A stretch of 64,000 bases of DNA, taken from contig NZ_JALKFS010000005.1 of NCBI RefSeq assembly GCF_023051145.1, positions 4,667,733 through 4,731,732 on the forward strand. Direction: 5' to 3'. Every line of letters starts with the position of its first letter. Positions within the stretch are counted from its first letter, which is position 1. The stretch is from Williamsia sp. DF01-3. Lineage in GTDB: Bacteria > Actinomycetota > Actinomycetes > Mycobacteriales > Mycobacteriaceae. This document shows, one piece after another, positions 17,731-27,138 of this stretch. The notes under the pieces were generated by a model. The model saw only the letters and a program-made list of their open reading frames with translations. It was not told the origin of the DNA and did no database searches. The translations under genes and the position numbers were made by a program.

Positions 17731-19202
17731 ATGAAACGTGAGTCGAACACCAATCCCAACCCGAACCTGCTGATCGCGGTGTTGTGCTTCGGGGGTTGCT
17801 GGCATCGTTCATGCAGACGCTGGTCGTGCCCATCGTCGGCAAGCTGCCCGGCTACCTGAACACCAGCTCCGACAACGCCTCCTGGGTCATCACCGCCACC
17901 TTGCTGACGGCCGCGATCGCGATGCCGATCTCGGGCCGCCTCGCCGACATGTTCGGCAAACGAGTGGTGATCCTGTCGTGCATCGCCGCGATGATCCTCG
18001 GATCGATCATCTGTGCGCTCACCTCGATGGTGCTGCCGATGATCATCGGACGTGGCATCCAGGGACTGGCGATGGGCCTCATCCCGTGTGGCATCAGCCT
18101 GTTGCGCGACAAGCTCGAACCGGCCCGAGTCCCCGGTGCCATCGCGACGATGTCGGCGACCCTCGGCGTCGGTGGCGCTATCGGACTGCCGGTCGCCGCC
18201 TACATCACGCAGACCTTCGACTGGCACGTCCTGTTCTGGACGTCGGGCGCACTCGCCACTTTCACCTTCTTCTTGGTGCTGATCCTGGTCAGCGAATCAC
18301 CGGTCCGCTCCCCCGGCACCTTCGACGTCGTCGGGGCCATCGGGATCACTGCTGCCCTCGTCGCGCTGCTGCTCGCCGTGTCGAAGGGCAACACCTGGGG
18401 ATGGACCAGTGCGTTGACGCTCGGCCTGGCCGGAGCCGGCCTGGTGGTCCTTGTCCTCTGGGGCTGGTTCGAGCTGCGTATCAAGACACCCCTGGTGGAC
18501 CTGCGCACGTCGGCGCAGCCGATCATCGTGCTGACGAACGCGGCGTCGGTGCTGATCGGATTCGCCCTCATGGCGATGAGCCTGGCGGCGCCGCAGCTGC
18601 TGCAGATCCCACACATCCCGGGCGTCGTGGAGTACGGGATGGGACAGACCATCCTCGCCACCGGCCTGCTGTTGGCCCCCGGAGGACTGATGATGATGTT
18701 CCTCTCGCCGGTCTCGGCCCGGCTCAACATCCACATCGGTCCGAGGTTCACGCTGCTCATCGGGTCGGTGATCATCGCACTGGGTTACCTGTTCTCGATC
18801 TTCCTGATGGCCGAACCGTGGCAGATCTGCGTGGCCATGGTGATCGCAAGCGCAGGCGTGGGAATCGGCTACTCGGCCATGCCGGCGTTGATCATGTCGG
18901 CCGCACCACTGCATCAGATGGCCGCCGCCAACAGCCTGAACTCGCTGATGCGATCCATCGGCACGGCAATCGCGTCGGCGCTGATGGCCACCATCCTCGC
19001 CAGCTCCGTCATCGACCTCAGCCCGACCGCCTCTGTGCCCGCCGAGTCCAGCTTCCAGCTGGTGTTCATCGTCGGTGGCCTCGCTGCTCTCGCTGCCGCG
19101 CTGCTGGCGCTTGTCATCCCCAGCAAGCACGTCCGGCACGCCGGCGCCGGCGCGGTGGAGGCGAACCGTTCGAGCGAGAAGGTCGCGGCCACAACCGATT
19201 AA
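17731..19202 (+). CDS. MFS drug-export permease, DHA2/EmrB type (one-base frameshift near start)
   Basis: Multi-pass proton-driven exporter of the major facilitator superfamily. The frame from ATG 17731 reads MKRESNTNPNPNLLIAVLCFGG and then breaks at five Gs (17791-17795); the rest of the protein, LLASFMQTLVVPIVGKLPGY onward, is in the next frame to 19202. One extra G gives a continuous 490-aa protein. Seen: GRLADMFGKRVVI (MFS motif A), ALGVGGAIGLPVAAYI-like motif C, and 12-14 hydrophobic helices. If the frameshift is real, translation could start at GTG 17784 or ATG 17811 with half of helix 1 missing. Substrate unknown. Confidence 0.85.
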
Positions 19203-19225
19203 CGCCGGATATCCACCGGATTCAC

Positions 19226-19259
19226 AAAAGACGCTCCACCGGCCGGTCGAGCGTCTTTT
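19226..19259. terminator. Bidirectional terminator between MFS gene and fadD
   Basis: AAAAGACGCTC (19226-19236) and GAGCGTCTTTT (19249-19259) form a perfect 11-bp stem with a 12-nt loop and T-runs on both strands. It lies 24 nt past the MFS stop and 51 nt past the end of the convergent fadD. Confidence 0.85.
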
Positions 19260-19309
19260 GTCTTGGTGGAGCGGTCTGGAGACGCTGTGAGACGCCGGGA
19301 CCAGACGGA

Positions 19310-20914
19310 TCAGGCGGGCTTGCGCAGATCCTTGCGGAGAATCTTGCCTGCGGCGCTCTTCGGGATGGCGTCGATGAACTCGACCTCACGGACCTTCTTG
19401 TGCGGCGCGACCTGACCGGCGACGAAGTCGATCACCTGCTGCTCGGTGAGCTCGGAGCCTTCACGCTTGACCACAAACGCCTTCGGGATCTCCTCGCCGG
19501 TGTCGGCCTCGATCACGCCGATGACCGCGACGTCCGCGACATCGTCGTGGGTGAGCAGCAACGCCTCGAGTTCGGCGGGCGGCACCTGGTAGCCCTTGTA
19601 CTTGATGAGCTCTTTGAGCCGGTCGACGATGTAGACGCAGCCGTTCGCATCGACCCGCGCCATGTCACCGGTGTGCAGAAACCCGTCGTCGTCGATGGTC
19701 TCCTTGGTGGCCTTGTCGTTGTTCAGGTAGCCCGCCATGACGTTCGGGCCCGCCACCCACAGCTCACCCGGCTCGCTGAGTCCTTCGGCCGGGATGTCGA
19801 TCTCGTCGCCGGTGGCCGGATCGACGATCTTGTTGACCGTGTTCGGGATGGGCCAACCGCACGACGACAGCGGCGCCTCCGGGCCGTCGCCGGGTTTGCT
19901 GGGCATGGCGTGGCTGACCGGGCTCAGCTCGCTCATGCCGTAGCCCTGGATGACCCGGGTGTTCAGCCGCTTGGCCACAGCATTGCCCAGCACCTCGTCC
20001 AGCGGCGCGGCACCCGACATGATGGTGTTGACCGACGACAGGTCGTAGTCGTCGATCAGCGGGTGCTTGGCCAACGCAACCGCCACGGGCGGAGCGATGA
20101 ACACGTAGCTGCACTTGTAGTTCTGGATGGATTCGAGGAACTGCACCAGATCGAAACGCGGCATCACCACGAGCCTCGCCCGGTTGTACAGCGCAAGGTT
20201 CAGCAGCACCGTCATCCCGTAGATGTGGAAGAACGGCAGCACCGCGAGGACCGAGTCGTCATGAGACATGTTCAGCAGCGGCTGGCTCTGCGCCACGTTG
20301 GCGACCAGGTTGCGATGGGTCAACATCACGCCCTTGGGGTTGCCGGTGGTGCCCGAGCTGTACGGCAGGACGGCAAGATGGGTGGCCGGGTCGAAGCTGA
20401 CGTCCGGAGCCGCAAGGCCGGCACCCAACAGATCGAGCGCGTTCGGGTGAGGGCTCTCGGCCTCTCCGGGCCCGTTCAGCAAGATCACCGCGCTCTCGGG
20501 CAGACCAACCTGCGCCGCTGCCGCCTTGGCCTGGTCACCGAGCTGGGTGATCGTGATGAGCATCTTGGCACCCGAGTCGGTGAGCTGCTTGGCGATCTCG
20601 GGCGCGGTGAACAGCGCGTTGACGGTGGTCGCAGTGGCGCCCGCACGCAGGATGCCGTGGAACACGAACGCGAACGCCGAGGTGTTCGGCGACAGCAGCG
20701 CAACCTTGTCGCCCACCTCGATGCCGCGCGCCGCCAGGGCCCCGGCGAAGGCGTTGATCCGGCCGATCAGCTCGCGGTAGGTGGTGCCCTCGGTGGCGCC
20801 GGCGTCGATCAGCGCGGTCCGATCCAGGTCCTCCTCGCTGATCGACCCGAACAACGTCTCGTAGATCGAATCCTCGGAGATCTCCACAGGGGGAAAGGGA
20901 CTCTTGAAACTCAT
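19310..20914 (-). CDS. Acyl-CoA synthetase, 4-coumarate-CoA ligase type (FadD)
   Basis: ANL-superfamily ligase of 534 aa, converting a carboxylic acid with ATP and CoA into its acyl-CoA via an acyl-adenylate. AMP-binding motif YSSGTTGNPKGV at 185-196, then IQGYGMSELSP, the hinge and core GFLHTGDMARVDANG and VDRLKELIKYKGYQV, and the adenylation Lys in PKSAAGKILRKDL. It resembles plant-like 4CL more than very-long-chain FadDs; acid substrate unknown. ATG 20914. A perfect palindrome 22 nt upstream suggests local repression. Not part of the M. tuberculosis order for this block. Confidence 0.92.
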   Translation of the reverse strand: MSFKSPFPPVEISEDSIYETLFGSISEEDLDRTALIDAGATEGTTYRELIGRINAFAGALAARGIEVGDKVALLSPNTSAFAFVFHGILRAGATATTVNALFTAPEIAKQLTDSGAKMLITITQLGDQAKAAAAQVGLPESAVILLNGPGEAESPHPNALDLLGAGLAAPDVSFDPATHLAVLPYSSGTTGNPKGVMLTHRNLVANVAQSQPLLNMSHDDSVLAVLPFFHIYGMTVLLNLALYNRARLVVMPRFDLVQFLESIQNYKCSYVFIAPPVAVALAKHPLIDDYDLSSVNTIMSGAAPLDEVLGNAVAKRLNTRVIQGYGMSELSPVSHAMPSKPGDGPEAPLSSCGWPIPNTVNKIVDPATGDEIDIPAEGLSEPGELWVAGPNVMAGYLNNDKATKETIDDDGFLHTGDMARVDANGCVYIVDRLKELIKYKGYQVPPAELEALLLTHDDVADVAVIGVIEADTGEEIPKAFVVKREGSELTEQQVIDFVAGQVAPHKKVREVEFIDAIPKSAAGKILRKDLRKPA

Positions 20915-20935
20915 GATTCTTCGGCCTCCGGCGTT

Positions 20936-20958
20936 GTTGTTGACGATCAGTCAACAAC
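20936..20958. promoter_or_regulatory. Perfect palindrome upstream of fadD
   Basis: GTTGTTGAC-GATCA-GTCAACAAC: perfect 9-bp arms with a 5-nt spacer, 22 nt upstream of the fadD start. Typical of a TetR-family or FadR-type operator blocking the promoter or leader. The regulator is not in this window. Confidence 0.65.
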
Positions 20959-20998
20959 AGTAGCAATGCCGGTTGTCAGGGTCTGCCGAATCGGACAG

Positions 20999-21754
20999 TT
21001 AGTCGTCCAGACCGACGTCCGACGACGGGGTTGCCGCGTCGAATGCCTGCGGCCGACCGTTGTCGCCCTCTTCGCGACCCTTCTCCACGCCGCCGATCGG
21101 CGCACCATCAGCAGAGGGCGTCCCATCGCCCCCGGAAAGGTGCGCTCCGCCTTCACCGCGGGCGCGCTCGCCGTGCGACCGGGGCGCGCCGCCGTTGCCG
21201 TTGTGCGACGGCACCGATCGACCAGGCTCCCCGTCTGACCCGTCACCGTCGATGAGGTGCTCGAACGCCTTGAGGTTGTTCAGCGACTCACCGCGCGAGA
21301 CCCGCCATGCCCATTCGCGCCGGATCGAGGTGATGAACCCGATCTCCAGGAGCACGTTGAAGTCGCCGTCGGCCGCTTCGAGGACCTGCCCGAGCAGCCG
21401 GTCCAGTTCGGCGTCGGTGATCGACTCCGCCGAATGCCTGCCGACCAGGTAGATGTCGCCCGAGTTGTCGAGCGTGTAGGCCACGCCATAGAGCCGTCGG
21501 TTGCGTTTGAGCATCCAGCGGTAGACGCCCTCGTGGTTCTCGTCGGGTTTGCGGCAGACAAACGCCTCGATCCGCAATCCGTGTGGGGCCGCGGTCAGCA
21601 GCACCGTGGTCTTGAGCTTCTTCTCGCCCGGTAGATCCACCACGAAGTAGTCGGCATCCTTGCCGCCGGAATCCTTACGGCTGAAGGCCATCTCGCGCTG
21701 GGTGAGAAATTGGTCGATCGTCGAACCGAGCTCTGAGGTGATCTGTGATGTCAT
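20999..21754 (-). CDS. YbjN domain-containing protein (Rv0487-like)
   Basis: 251 aa. Residues ~15-165 are a YbjN-type (type III secretion chaperone-like) fold: [58 protein letters not shown] and [17 protein letters not shown]. The last ~80 residues are a Gly/Asp/Ser-rich tail not expected in the core family. The start ATG overlaps the mshA stop as ATGA, so it is translated with mshA. The function in mycothiol-producing bacteria is unknown. Confidence 0.82.
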   Translation of the reverse strand: MTSQITSELGSTIDQFLTQREMAFSRKDSGGKDADYFVVDLPGEKKLKTTVLLTAAPHGLRIEAFVCRKPDENHEGVYRWMLKRNRRLYGVAYTLDNSGDIYLVGRHSAESITDAELDRLLGQVLEAADGDFNVLLEIGFITSIRREWAWRVSRGESLNNLKAFEHLIDGDGSDGEPGRSVPSHNGNGGAPRSHGERARGEGGAHLSGGDGTPSADGAPIGGVEKGREEGDNGRPQAFDAATPSSDVGLDD

Positions 21755-23181
21755 GTTCGTGCCCCATTTCTACGTCCGGCGAACCGGCGTGCCATCCGGG
21801 CCAGAGGTCGGGCTTCGGGTTCGGCCACGACTCCGTGCGGAGTGCTTTCTTCTGAGAGGTTGCCCAGCGACTGGGTTGTACCCGGATCGGGCGCATTCGA
21901 TACCTGTGCGCGATTTCGCCGGAAGCTGTCGATGGCCCTGCCGTAACTGGCCAGCAGCTGATCCGCGGTGTGATCCCACGAGAAGTTCTGGGCGTGCTGG
22001 TGCGCAGCCTCTCCCATTGCCGCGAGGGCGGTTTCGTCCCCCAGCAAACGGTCGAGTTCCCCGGTCCAGCGGTCGATCCCGTGCCCGTCCACCAGGACAC
22101 CACTGACGCCGTTGTCGACGGCCACCCCCAGCCCGCCCACATCCGCCGCGAGCACGGGTATGCCGGCCGCCTGCGCTTCGATCGCAACCAATCCGAAGCT
22201 CTCCGAATAGCTGGGAACCGCAACCACATTCGATGCGCGATACACCTTGGACAGCGACTCGGGCGATTGCGGCGGGATGAACGTGACGGACGACTCGATG
22301 CCGAGGTCACGGCTGAGCTCGATCAGCGACGTGGGGCGTTCCAACCCGGAGCCGGACGGTCCACCGGCCACCAGTACCCGGAGTTTTCGTCCGTTCGATA
22401 GTCCGCGACGGATCAGCGGCGCCGCGGCCCGGAGCAACACGTCCGGAGCCTTGAGTGGCTGGATCCGGCCGACGAACGTCACCACCACCTCGTCAGGGTC
22501 CAGTCCGAGGTCGAGCCTGGCGTCGATCCGAGGCCCCGGCGTGTAACACTCGAGATCAGCGCCGGGGGTGACCACGTCGATCCGCGACGGGTCCGCGTGA
22601 TGGATCGAGATCAGTTGCTGCGCTTCGGTTTCGGTGTTGACGATCAGACGGTCGGCCTCATCGACGACCTGCTGCTCACCCACCTGCCGCATCGGCGGTT
22701 CGGGGGTGTCGCCTTCGGCGAGCGAGGCGTTCTTCACCGCGGCGAGAGTATGCGCGGTGTGCACGAGAGGCACGGCCCATCGGTCGCGGGCCAGCCAGCC
22801 GACCTGCCCGGACAGCCAGTAGTGCGAGTGGACGAGGTCGTAGTAGCCCACCGGCCGACCCGCCTCGGCCCGCAGGACACCCGCCGTGAACGCACACAAC
22901 TGTGTGGGCAGGTCCCGCTTGTCCAGCCCCTCGAACGGACCTGCCACCACGTTCCGCACGGTCACCCCCGGGGCCGCCTCCACCACGGGCTCATCGGCCG
23001 ATGATGTTGCGCGCGTGAAGATCTCGACCTCCACACCACGCTGCGCCAGGCGTTTGGCGGTCTGCCACACGTAGACGTTCATCCCGCCCGCATCTCCGAC
23101 CCCGGGTTGGGCCAGCGGCGACGTGTGCACCGAGATCAGCGCCACCCGCCGCGGAACCGCGGGACCGCCTGCCGAACTCAC
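21751..23181 (-). CDS. mshA: D-inositol-3-phosphate glycosyltransferase MshA (mycothiol synthesis)
   Basis: First step of mycothiol synthesis: transfers GlcNAc from UDP-GlcNAc to 1L-myo-inositol-1-phosphate. GT-B fold glycosyltransferase family 4, 476 aa. Seen: N-terminus [66 protein letters not shown], and the C-terminal E-x7-E motif [23 protein letters not shown] 23181, sharing GTGA with the stop of the upstream hydrolase; a longer open frame to 23343 is an out-of-frame extension. Operon: hydrolase-mshA-ybjN. Confidence 0.97.
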   Translation of the reverse strand: MSSAGGPAVPRRVALISVHTSPLAQPGVGDAGGMNVYVWQTAKRLAQRGVEVEIFTRATSSADEPVVEAAPGVTVRNVVAGPFEGLDKRDLPTQLCAFTAGVLRAEAGRPVGYYDLVHSHYWLSGQVGWLARDRWAVPLVHTAHTLAAVKNASLAEGDTPEPPMRQVGEQQVVDEADRLIVNTETEAQQLISIHHADPSRIDVVTPGADLECYTPGPRIDARLDLGLDPDEVVVTFVGRIQPLKAPDVLLRAAAPLIRRGLSNGRKLRVLVAGGPSGSGLERPTSLIELSRDLGIESSVTFIPPQSPESLSKVYRASNVVAVPSYSESFGLVAIEAQAAGIPVLAADVGGLGVAVDNGVSGVLVDGHGIDRWTGELDRLLGDETALAAMGEAAHQHAQNFSWDHTADQLLASYGRAIDSFRRNRAQVSNAPDPGTTQSLGNLSEESTPHGVVAEPEARPLARMARRFAGRRNGART

Positions 23182-24065
23182 GACCTGACTCCCCTGCCCT
23201 GCTCGGACCGGACGGACTCGGCCACGAAGGCCCTCACCTGGCTCGCGAATGTGTCGGGATCGTCGACAAACGGTGCGTGACCGCCACCGTCCCAGAACTC
23301 CGCGGTGGCTGCCGGGATGAGCGACGTGGCGTGTTCGGCGCACGAGATGTCGGCCACCGCGTCGGCAGTGCCGTGGATGACCAGTGCGGGCACATCGAGA
23401 GCCGCGAGGACATCGTCGTGGTCGGCGCCGCGGCCGAACAGTGCGCTGCGCACCGCGGGCGCCGTGGCCAGCGAGGTGCCGAGGAACCGCTGGATGGTGG
23501 AACCGTCGCCGAGCGGTGTCACGGCGGCGACGAAGTCGGACAGCGCCGCCACCGCGACCTTCGGGTCGTCGGACAGCGCATCCGGCAGCGCGGCCCGCAT
23601 TGCCGGCCCGATCCGGCCACCTGGCTTACCCCGCCCCATCGAGGTGGTCGCTCCCACCAGGACGAGACCTGCGACGGCATCCGACGCTCGCCCCACGGTC
23701 GCGAGATAGTCGCACACGACAAGCCCGCCGTACGACCAGCCGAGCAAGAACACCGGCTGCGCGGGTCCGACCTCGGCGGCGAGCACCGCCGCGACATCAC
23801 CCGCAAAATCGGCCGGTCCGAAGTTCTCGGCGGTCGTCGCGCCCGGGGGTACGCCGGACTCGCCGTGCCCGCGCAGATCCATCGCGATGACCCGGTGCTC
23901 GTGCCCCAGGAGGTCGAGAAGGTGATCACCCCAACAGGCGGATGACTGTGCCCAACCGTGGATGAGCAGCAGTGCCGGGCTGTCGGCGTCGGCGGCCCGC
24001 CCGGTGACCCGATAGCTGATGCGCGTGCCGTCGAGTGCCTCGACCTGGCCCATGGTGGTGCCCAT
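23178..24065 (-). CDS. Alpha/beta hydrolase
   Basis: 295-aa alpha/beta-hydrolase. Seen: oxyanion-hole motif [24 protein letters not shown], nucleophile elbow [11 protein letters not shown], a late acid region [17 protein letters not shown] and catalytic His in [14 protein letters not shown]. Substrate unknown; the fold includes esterases, haloperoxidases and dehalogenases. ATG 24065; overlaps mshA by 4 nt, so co-translated with it. Confidence 0.85.
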   Translation of the reverse strand: MGTTMGQVEALDGTRISYRVTGRAADADSPALLLIHGWAQSSACWGDHLLDLLGHEHRVIAMDLRGHGESGVPPGATTAENFGPADFAGDVAAVLAAEVGPAQPVFLLGWSYGGLVVCDYLATVGRASDAVAGLVLVGATTSMGRGKPGGRIGPAMRAALPDALSDDPKVAVAALSDFVAAVTPLGDGSTIQRFLGTSLATAPAVRSALFGRGADHDDVLAALDVPALVIHGTADAVADISCAEHATSLIPAATAEFWDGGGHAPFVDDPDTFASQVRAFVAESVRSEQGRGVRS

Positions 24066-24184
24066 GAGTCCACACTAATGGTGCGGCTCAGGGCGCACGG
24101 ACCGGCGACCGTGGTCGCGGAATGAATCGGACCACGGTCCGGTTACACTGGCTGTACGAATCACCTCCATCGAAGGAGCACGTC

Positions 24185-25159
24185 ATGCCCGCCGTCACAG
24201 CCGATACCTTGACCCTGCCCCGCATCGCCGGCCCCGTCGCCACGGACACCGAGCGACCCGTCAGGTCGGTGACCACCGGACCGCGTGGGTATGAGGGTGA
24301 GGGTTTCCCTGTCGTCCGAGCCTTCGCAGGCGTCTCCAAGACCGATCTCGACCCCTTTGTCCACATGGACCAGATGGGCGAGGTCGAATACGAGCCCGGC
24401 GAACCGCGTGGGACCAGCTGGCACCCCCACCGCGGATTCGAAACCGTGACCTACATGATCGACGGCCGGTTCGCCCACCAGGATTCTCACGGCGGTGGCG
24501 GCCTGATCGAAGACGGCGCCACCCAATGGATGACGGCCGGGTCGGGCATCCTGCACATCGAGACACCGCCCGCAGAGCTGGTCGAGAGTGGTGGACTGTT
24601 CCACGGGGTCCAGCTGTGGGTGAACCTGCCGAAGAAGGCGAAGTTCGCCACCCCGGCCTACCAGTCCATCGAGGGCAGTCAGGCCACCCTGCTGAGTTCG
24701 CCCGACGGAGGTTCGCTGGTACGGATCATCGCAGGCGGCATCGACGGTCACACCGGCCCGGGGTCGACCCACACACCGATCACGTTGGCTCACGCCACCA
24801 TCGAGCCGGGCGCGGCCTTGAACCTGCCGTGGAACCGCGACTTCAACGCACTTGTCTACGTCCTGTCCGGGCGCGGCACCGTGGGACCCGTGGGAAATCC
24901 CATTCAGCAGGGCCAGCTCGCAGTCCTCGGACCCGGTGACCGGATCTCCATCTCGGCTGCGCAGCAACAGGACTCGAACCGTCCCGCGCTAGAGGTGCTG
25001 CTGCTCGGCGGTCGCCCGATCCGTGAGCCGGTGTTCCAGTACGGGCCGTTCGTGATGAACTCCCGCGCCGAACTCATCGAGGCGATGGACGACTTCAACG
25101 CCGGCAAGTTCGGCCACATCCCGCCGGGCGCGCTCATGCCGCACACCTCGGGAGCCTGA
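24185..25159 (+). CDS. Pirin family protein
   Basis: Bicupin metalloprotein of 324 aa. The N-terminal cupin has the metal-binding pattern HMDQMG, WHPHRGFETVTYMIDG and GSGILHIETP (two His of HPH, then the His and Glu of HIE). The C-terminal cupin carries NALVYVLSGRGTVG and VLGPGDRISISA. Some pirins oxygenate quercetin; others bind transcription factors, so the role here is open. ATG 24185 behind AAGGAG; the frame continues 63 nt upstream without a better start. Divergent from the hydrolase gene, 30-bp before the P450 control region. Confidence 0.9.
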   Translation: MPAVTADTLTLPRIAGPVATDTERPVRSVTTGPRGYEGEGFPVVRAFAGVSKTDLDPFVHMDQMGEVEYEPGEPRGTSWHPHRGFETVTYMIDGRFAHQDSHGGGGLIEDGATQWMTAGSGILHIETPPAELVESGGLFHGVQLWVNLPKKAKFATPAYQSIEGSQATLLSSPDGGSLVRIIAGGIDGHTGPGSTHTPITLAHATIEPGAALNLPWNRDFNALVYVLSGRGTVGPVGNPIQQGQLAVLGPGDRISISAAQQQDSNRPALEVLLLGGRPIREPVFQYGPFVMNSRAELIEAMDDFNAGKFGHIPPGALMPHTSGA

Positions 25160-25171
25160 CACCACAAAGGG

Positions 25172-25223
25172 TTGACACATTGGTCCAAGTGTCTCACTGT
25201 TGAGACATGCGGGCCAATGTGTC
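25172..25223. promoter_or_regulatory. Nested inverted repeats at the P450-tetR promoter
   Basis: Inner repeat TGTCTCA-CTGT-TGAGACA (25190-25207) and outer repeat GACACATTGG (25174-25183) with CCAATGTGTC (25214-25223), both perfect. TTGACA at 25172-25177 would serve as -35 element. The inner repeat ends on the A of the P450 ATG. The TetR gene translationally coupled to the P450 is the natural candidate to bind it. Confidence 0.75.
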
Positions 25224-26445
25224 ATATCCAGCCGAGTTCACCCTGCGCTCTGGGCAGACATGGCGCGAACCCTGGGCGATGTACACGGCGCTGCGTGACC
25301 GCGACCCGGTCCACCGCGTCCGTACCGACCGCCGCGACCGCGACTTCTGGGTGCTCACCCGACACGCCGACGTCAGCCGCGCCGCCGACGACTGGCGCAC
25401 CTTCACCTCCACCGCAGGCCTCACCGTCACCTATGGCGAACTCGAGAGCCTCGGCCTCGTCGACAATCCGCCCATGGTGATGCAGGATCCGCCTGCGCAC
25501 ACCGAGTTCCGCAAACTGGTGTCCCGCGGATTCACCCCGAAACAGGTCACCGATGTCGAGCCGGCGGTGCGTCAATTCGTCACCGAGCGCCTCGATGATC
25601 TGATCGACGCAGACGGCGGTGACATCGTCACAGACCTCTTCAAGCCGCTGCCGTCCATGGTCGTCGCGCATTATCTGGGCGTTCCGGACTCCGACCGCCG
25701 GGCATTCGACGGCTGGACCGAGGCGATCGTCGGCGCCGACACCTCCGATCTGGCGAAGGCAGGCGAGGCCGCATCGGCGGCAGTCGTGGAGCTGATGGGG
25801 TATTTCAGCACGCTGATCGCCTATCGGCGAGAACATCCCGGCGACGACACCGTGTCGCATCTGGTGAGGGCGGGAGTCGGCGAGGACGGCAACACTGAGG
25901 GGTTGCTGTCGATCCTCGCCTTCGCCTTCACCATGGTCACCGGGGGTAACGACACCACCACCGGAGTGTTGGGCGGCGCCACCGCGCTACTCGGCGAACA
26001 CCAGGGACCACGGCGCGAACTGGCAGACGATCCTGGGCTCATCACCGGGGCGATCGAAGAGTTCCTCCGTCTCACCTCACCGGTCCAGGGCTTGGCCCGG
26101 ACCACCACCGTCGACACCGAGTTCGAGACGGATGCCGGGCCGGTGACCATTCCGGCGGGCCGCAAGGTCTTGCTCTGTTACGGCGCGGCCAATCGCGATC
26201 CGCGGGTCTACGGTGACGACGCGGACCAACTCGACATCCATCGACGCCCCCGTCAGATACTCACGTTCAGCAGAGGCGGTCACCACTGCCTCGGAGCGGC
26301 GGCTGCGCGGATGCAGGTCCGGGTGACGCTGGAAGAGCTGCTGAGGCGCTGCCCCGACTTCGAGGTCGACGCCGATTCGATCACCTACGCCAAGGGCAAC
26401 TACGTACGACGTCCGACCAGACTGGTTGTGCGGACCAACCGATGA
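25207..26445 (+). CDS. Cytochrome P450
   Basis: Soluble monooxygenase of 412 aa. The oxygen-activation I-helix reads GGNDTTT at 246-252, the K-helix EEFLR gives ExxR, and the heme-ligand loop FSRGGHHCLG has Cys361 (canonical F-x-x-G-x-x-x-C-x-G). It is like bacterial class I CYPs that need a ferredoxin, and no ferredoxin gene is adjacent. By eye the nearest relatives are mycobacterial lipid/steroid P450s (CYP124/125/142 type), but the substrate is unproven. ATG 25207 has no Shine-Dalgarno and overlaps the operator; a leaderless transcript or a start at GTG 25219 is possible. Stop shared with tetR (ATGA). Confidence 0.93.
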   Translation: MRANVSYPAEFTLRSGQTWREPWAMYTALRDRDPVHRVRTDRRDRDFWVLTRHADVSRAADDWRTFTSTAGLTVTYGELESLGLVDNPPMVMQDPPAHTEFRKLVSRGFTPKQVTDVEPAVRQFVTERLDDLIDADGGDIVTDLFKPLPSMVVAHYLGVPDSDRRAFDGWTEAIVGADTSDLAKAGEAASAAVVELMGYFSTLIAYRREHPGDDTVSHLVRAGVGEDGNTEGLLSILAFAFTMVTGGNDTTTGVLGGATALLGEHQGPRRELADDPGLITGAIEEFLRLTSPVQGLARTTTVDTEFETDAGPVTIPAGRKVLLCYGAANRDPRVYGDDADQLDIHRRPRQILTFSRGGHHCLGAAAARMQVRVTLEELLRRCPDFEVDADSITYAKGNYVRRPTRLVVRTNR

Positions 26446-27038
26446 CGGCCGCCTCCTGGCTGGGCGAGAGCCGATCGGCCATCGCTGCCGGCCGCATACT
26501 CGACGTAGCGGCCGAACTGTTCGCCGAGCACGGGGTGGATGCGGTCAACATGAACCAGATCTCGGCGGCCGCCGGATGCTCGCGGGCCACGCTCTACCGC
26601 TACTTCCCGTCCCGCGCCGAACTGCAGATGGCCTTCGTCGAACGCGAGGCCCGTGCGCTCTCCCGGCGGATCGCCGCGCGTGTGAGCGACGTCGCCGAGC
26701 CGGCACAGCGGACCACCGACGCGATCGTCGCCGCGGTCGAGGCAGTGCGCGCCGACCCGGTGTTGCACTCCTGGTTTCGCCCCGGCTCGGCAAGCGTGGC
26801 GGCCGAACTCGGATCGTCGTCCGAGCTGATCAAGAAGATCGTCACGGCGTTTTTCTCCGACGACTCCGCACGCGGCTCGGCAAACGACTCCGCAGGCCCG
26901 AGCGCCGACGAAGCGCTGCGAGCGCAGTTCATCGTACGAATGATCCTGTCGCTGTTGACAACTCCCGGCACCGACGCAGCCGAGGAGCGCGCGGTCATCG
27001 AACGGTTCGTGACGCCGGCCGTGGTGGCGCCAGGCTGA
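26442..27038 (+). CDS. TetR-family transcriptional regulator
   Basis: 198-aa regulator. N-terminal helix-turn-helix: ILDVAAELFAEHGVDAVNMN then ISAAAGCSRATLYRYFPSRA. The ligand domain is variable and unidentifiable. Overlaps the P450 stop by 4 nt, so coupled translation; autorepression through the nested palindromes upstream of the P450 is likely, with the P450 substrate or product as inducer (inference). Confidence 0.92.
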   Translation: MTAASWLGESRSAIAAGRILDVAAELFAEHGVDAVNMNQISAAAGCSRATLYRYFPSRAELQMAFVEREARALSRRIAARVSDVAEPAQRTTDAIVAAVEAVRADPVLHSWFRPGSASVAAELGSSSELIKKIVTAFFSDDSARGSANDSAGPSADEALRAQFIVRMILSLLTTPGTDAAEERAVIERFVTPAVVAPG

Positions 27039-27055
27039 TTTCGCTTCGCTGTCGG

Positions 27056-27070
27056 TAACGGTTATCATTA
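27056..27070. promoter_or_regulatory. Zur-like box upstream of zinc ABC transporter
   Basis: TAACGGTTATCATTA, an imperfect 15-bp palindrome around TTATCATTA. It resembles actinobacterial Zur boxes built on ATGATAATCAT-type cores. It lies about 70 nt upstream of the substrate-binding lipoprotein gene. Zinc repression is therefore likely but based on pattern only. Confidence 0.55.
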
Positions 27071-27138
27071 GCGTCTACCCGATGGAGCCCCCGCCTTGAT
27101 GAGGCGGCCATCGTCTCGACGTGAAAGGTCACCTCCCG

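Noticed and set aside
17978-21238. A 1086-aa open frame on the plus strand across the MFS gene and fadD
   Set aside because: It is out of frame in the MFS gene and antisense to fadD, and is Arg/His/Gly-rich without any domain; a high-GC shadow.
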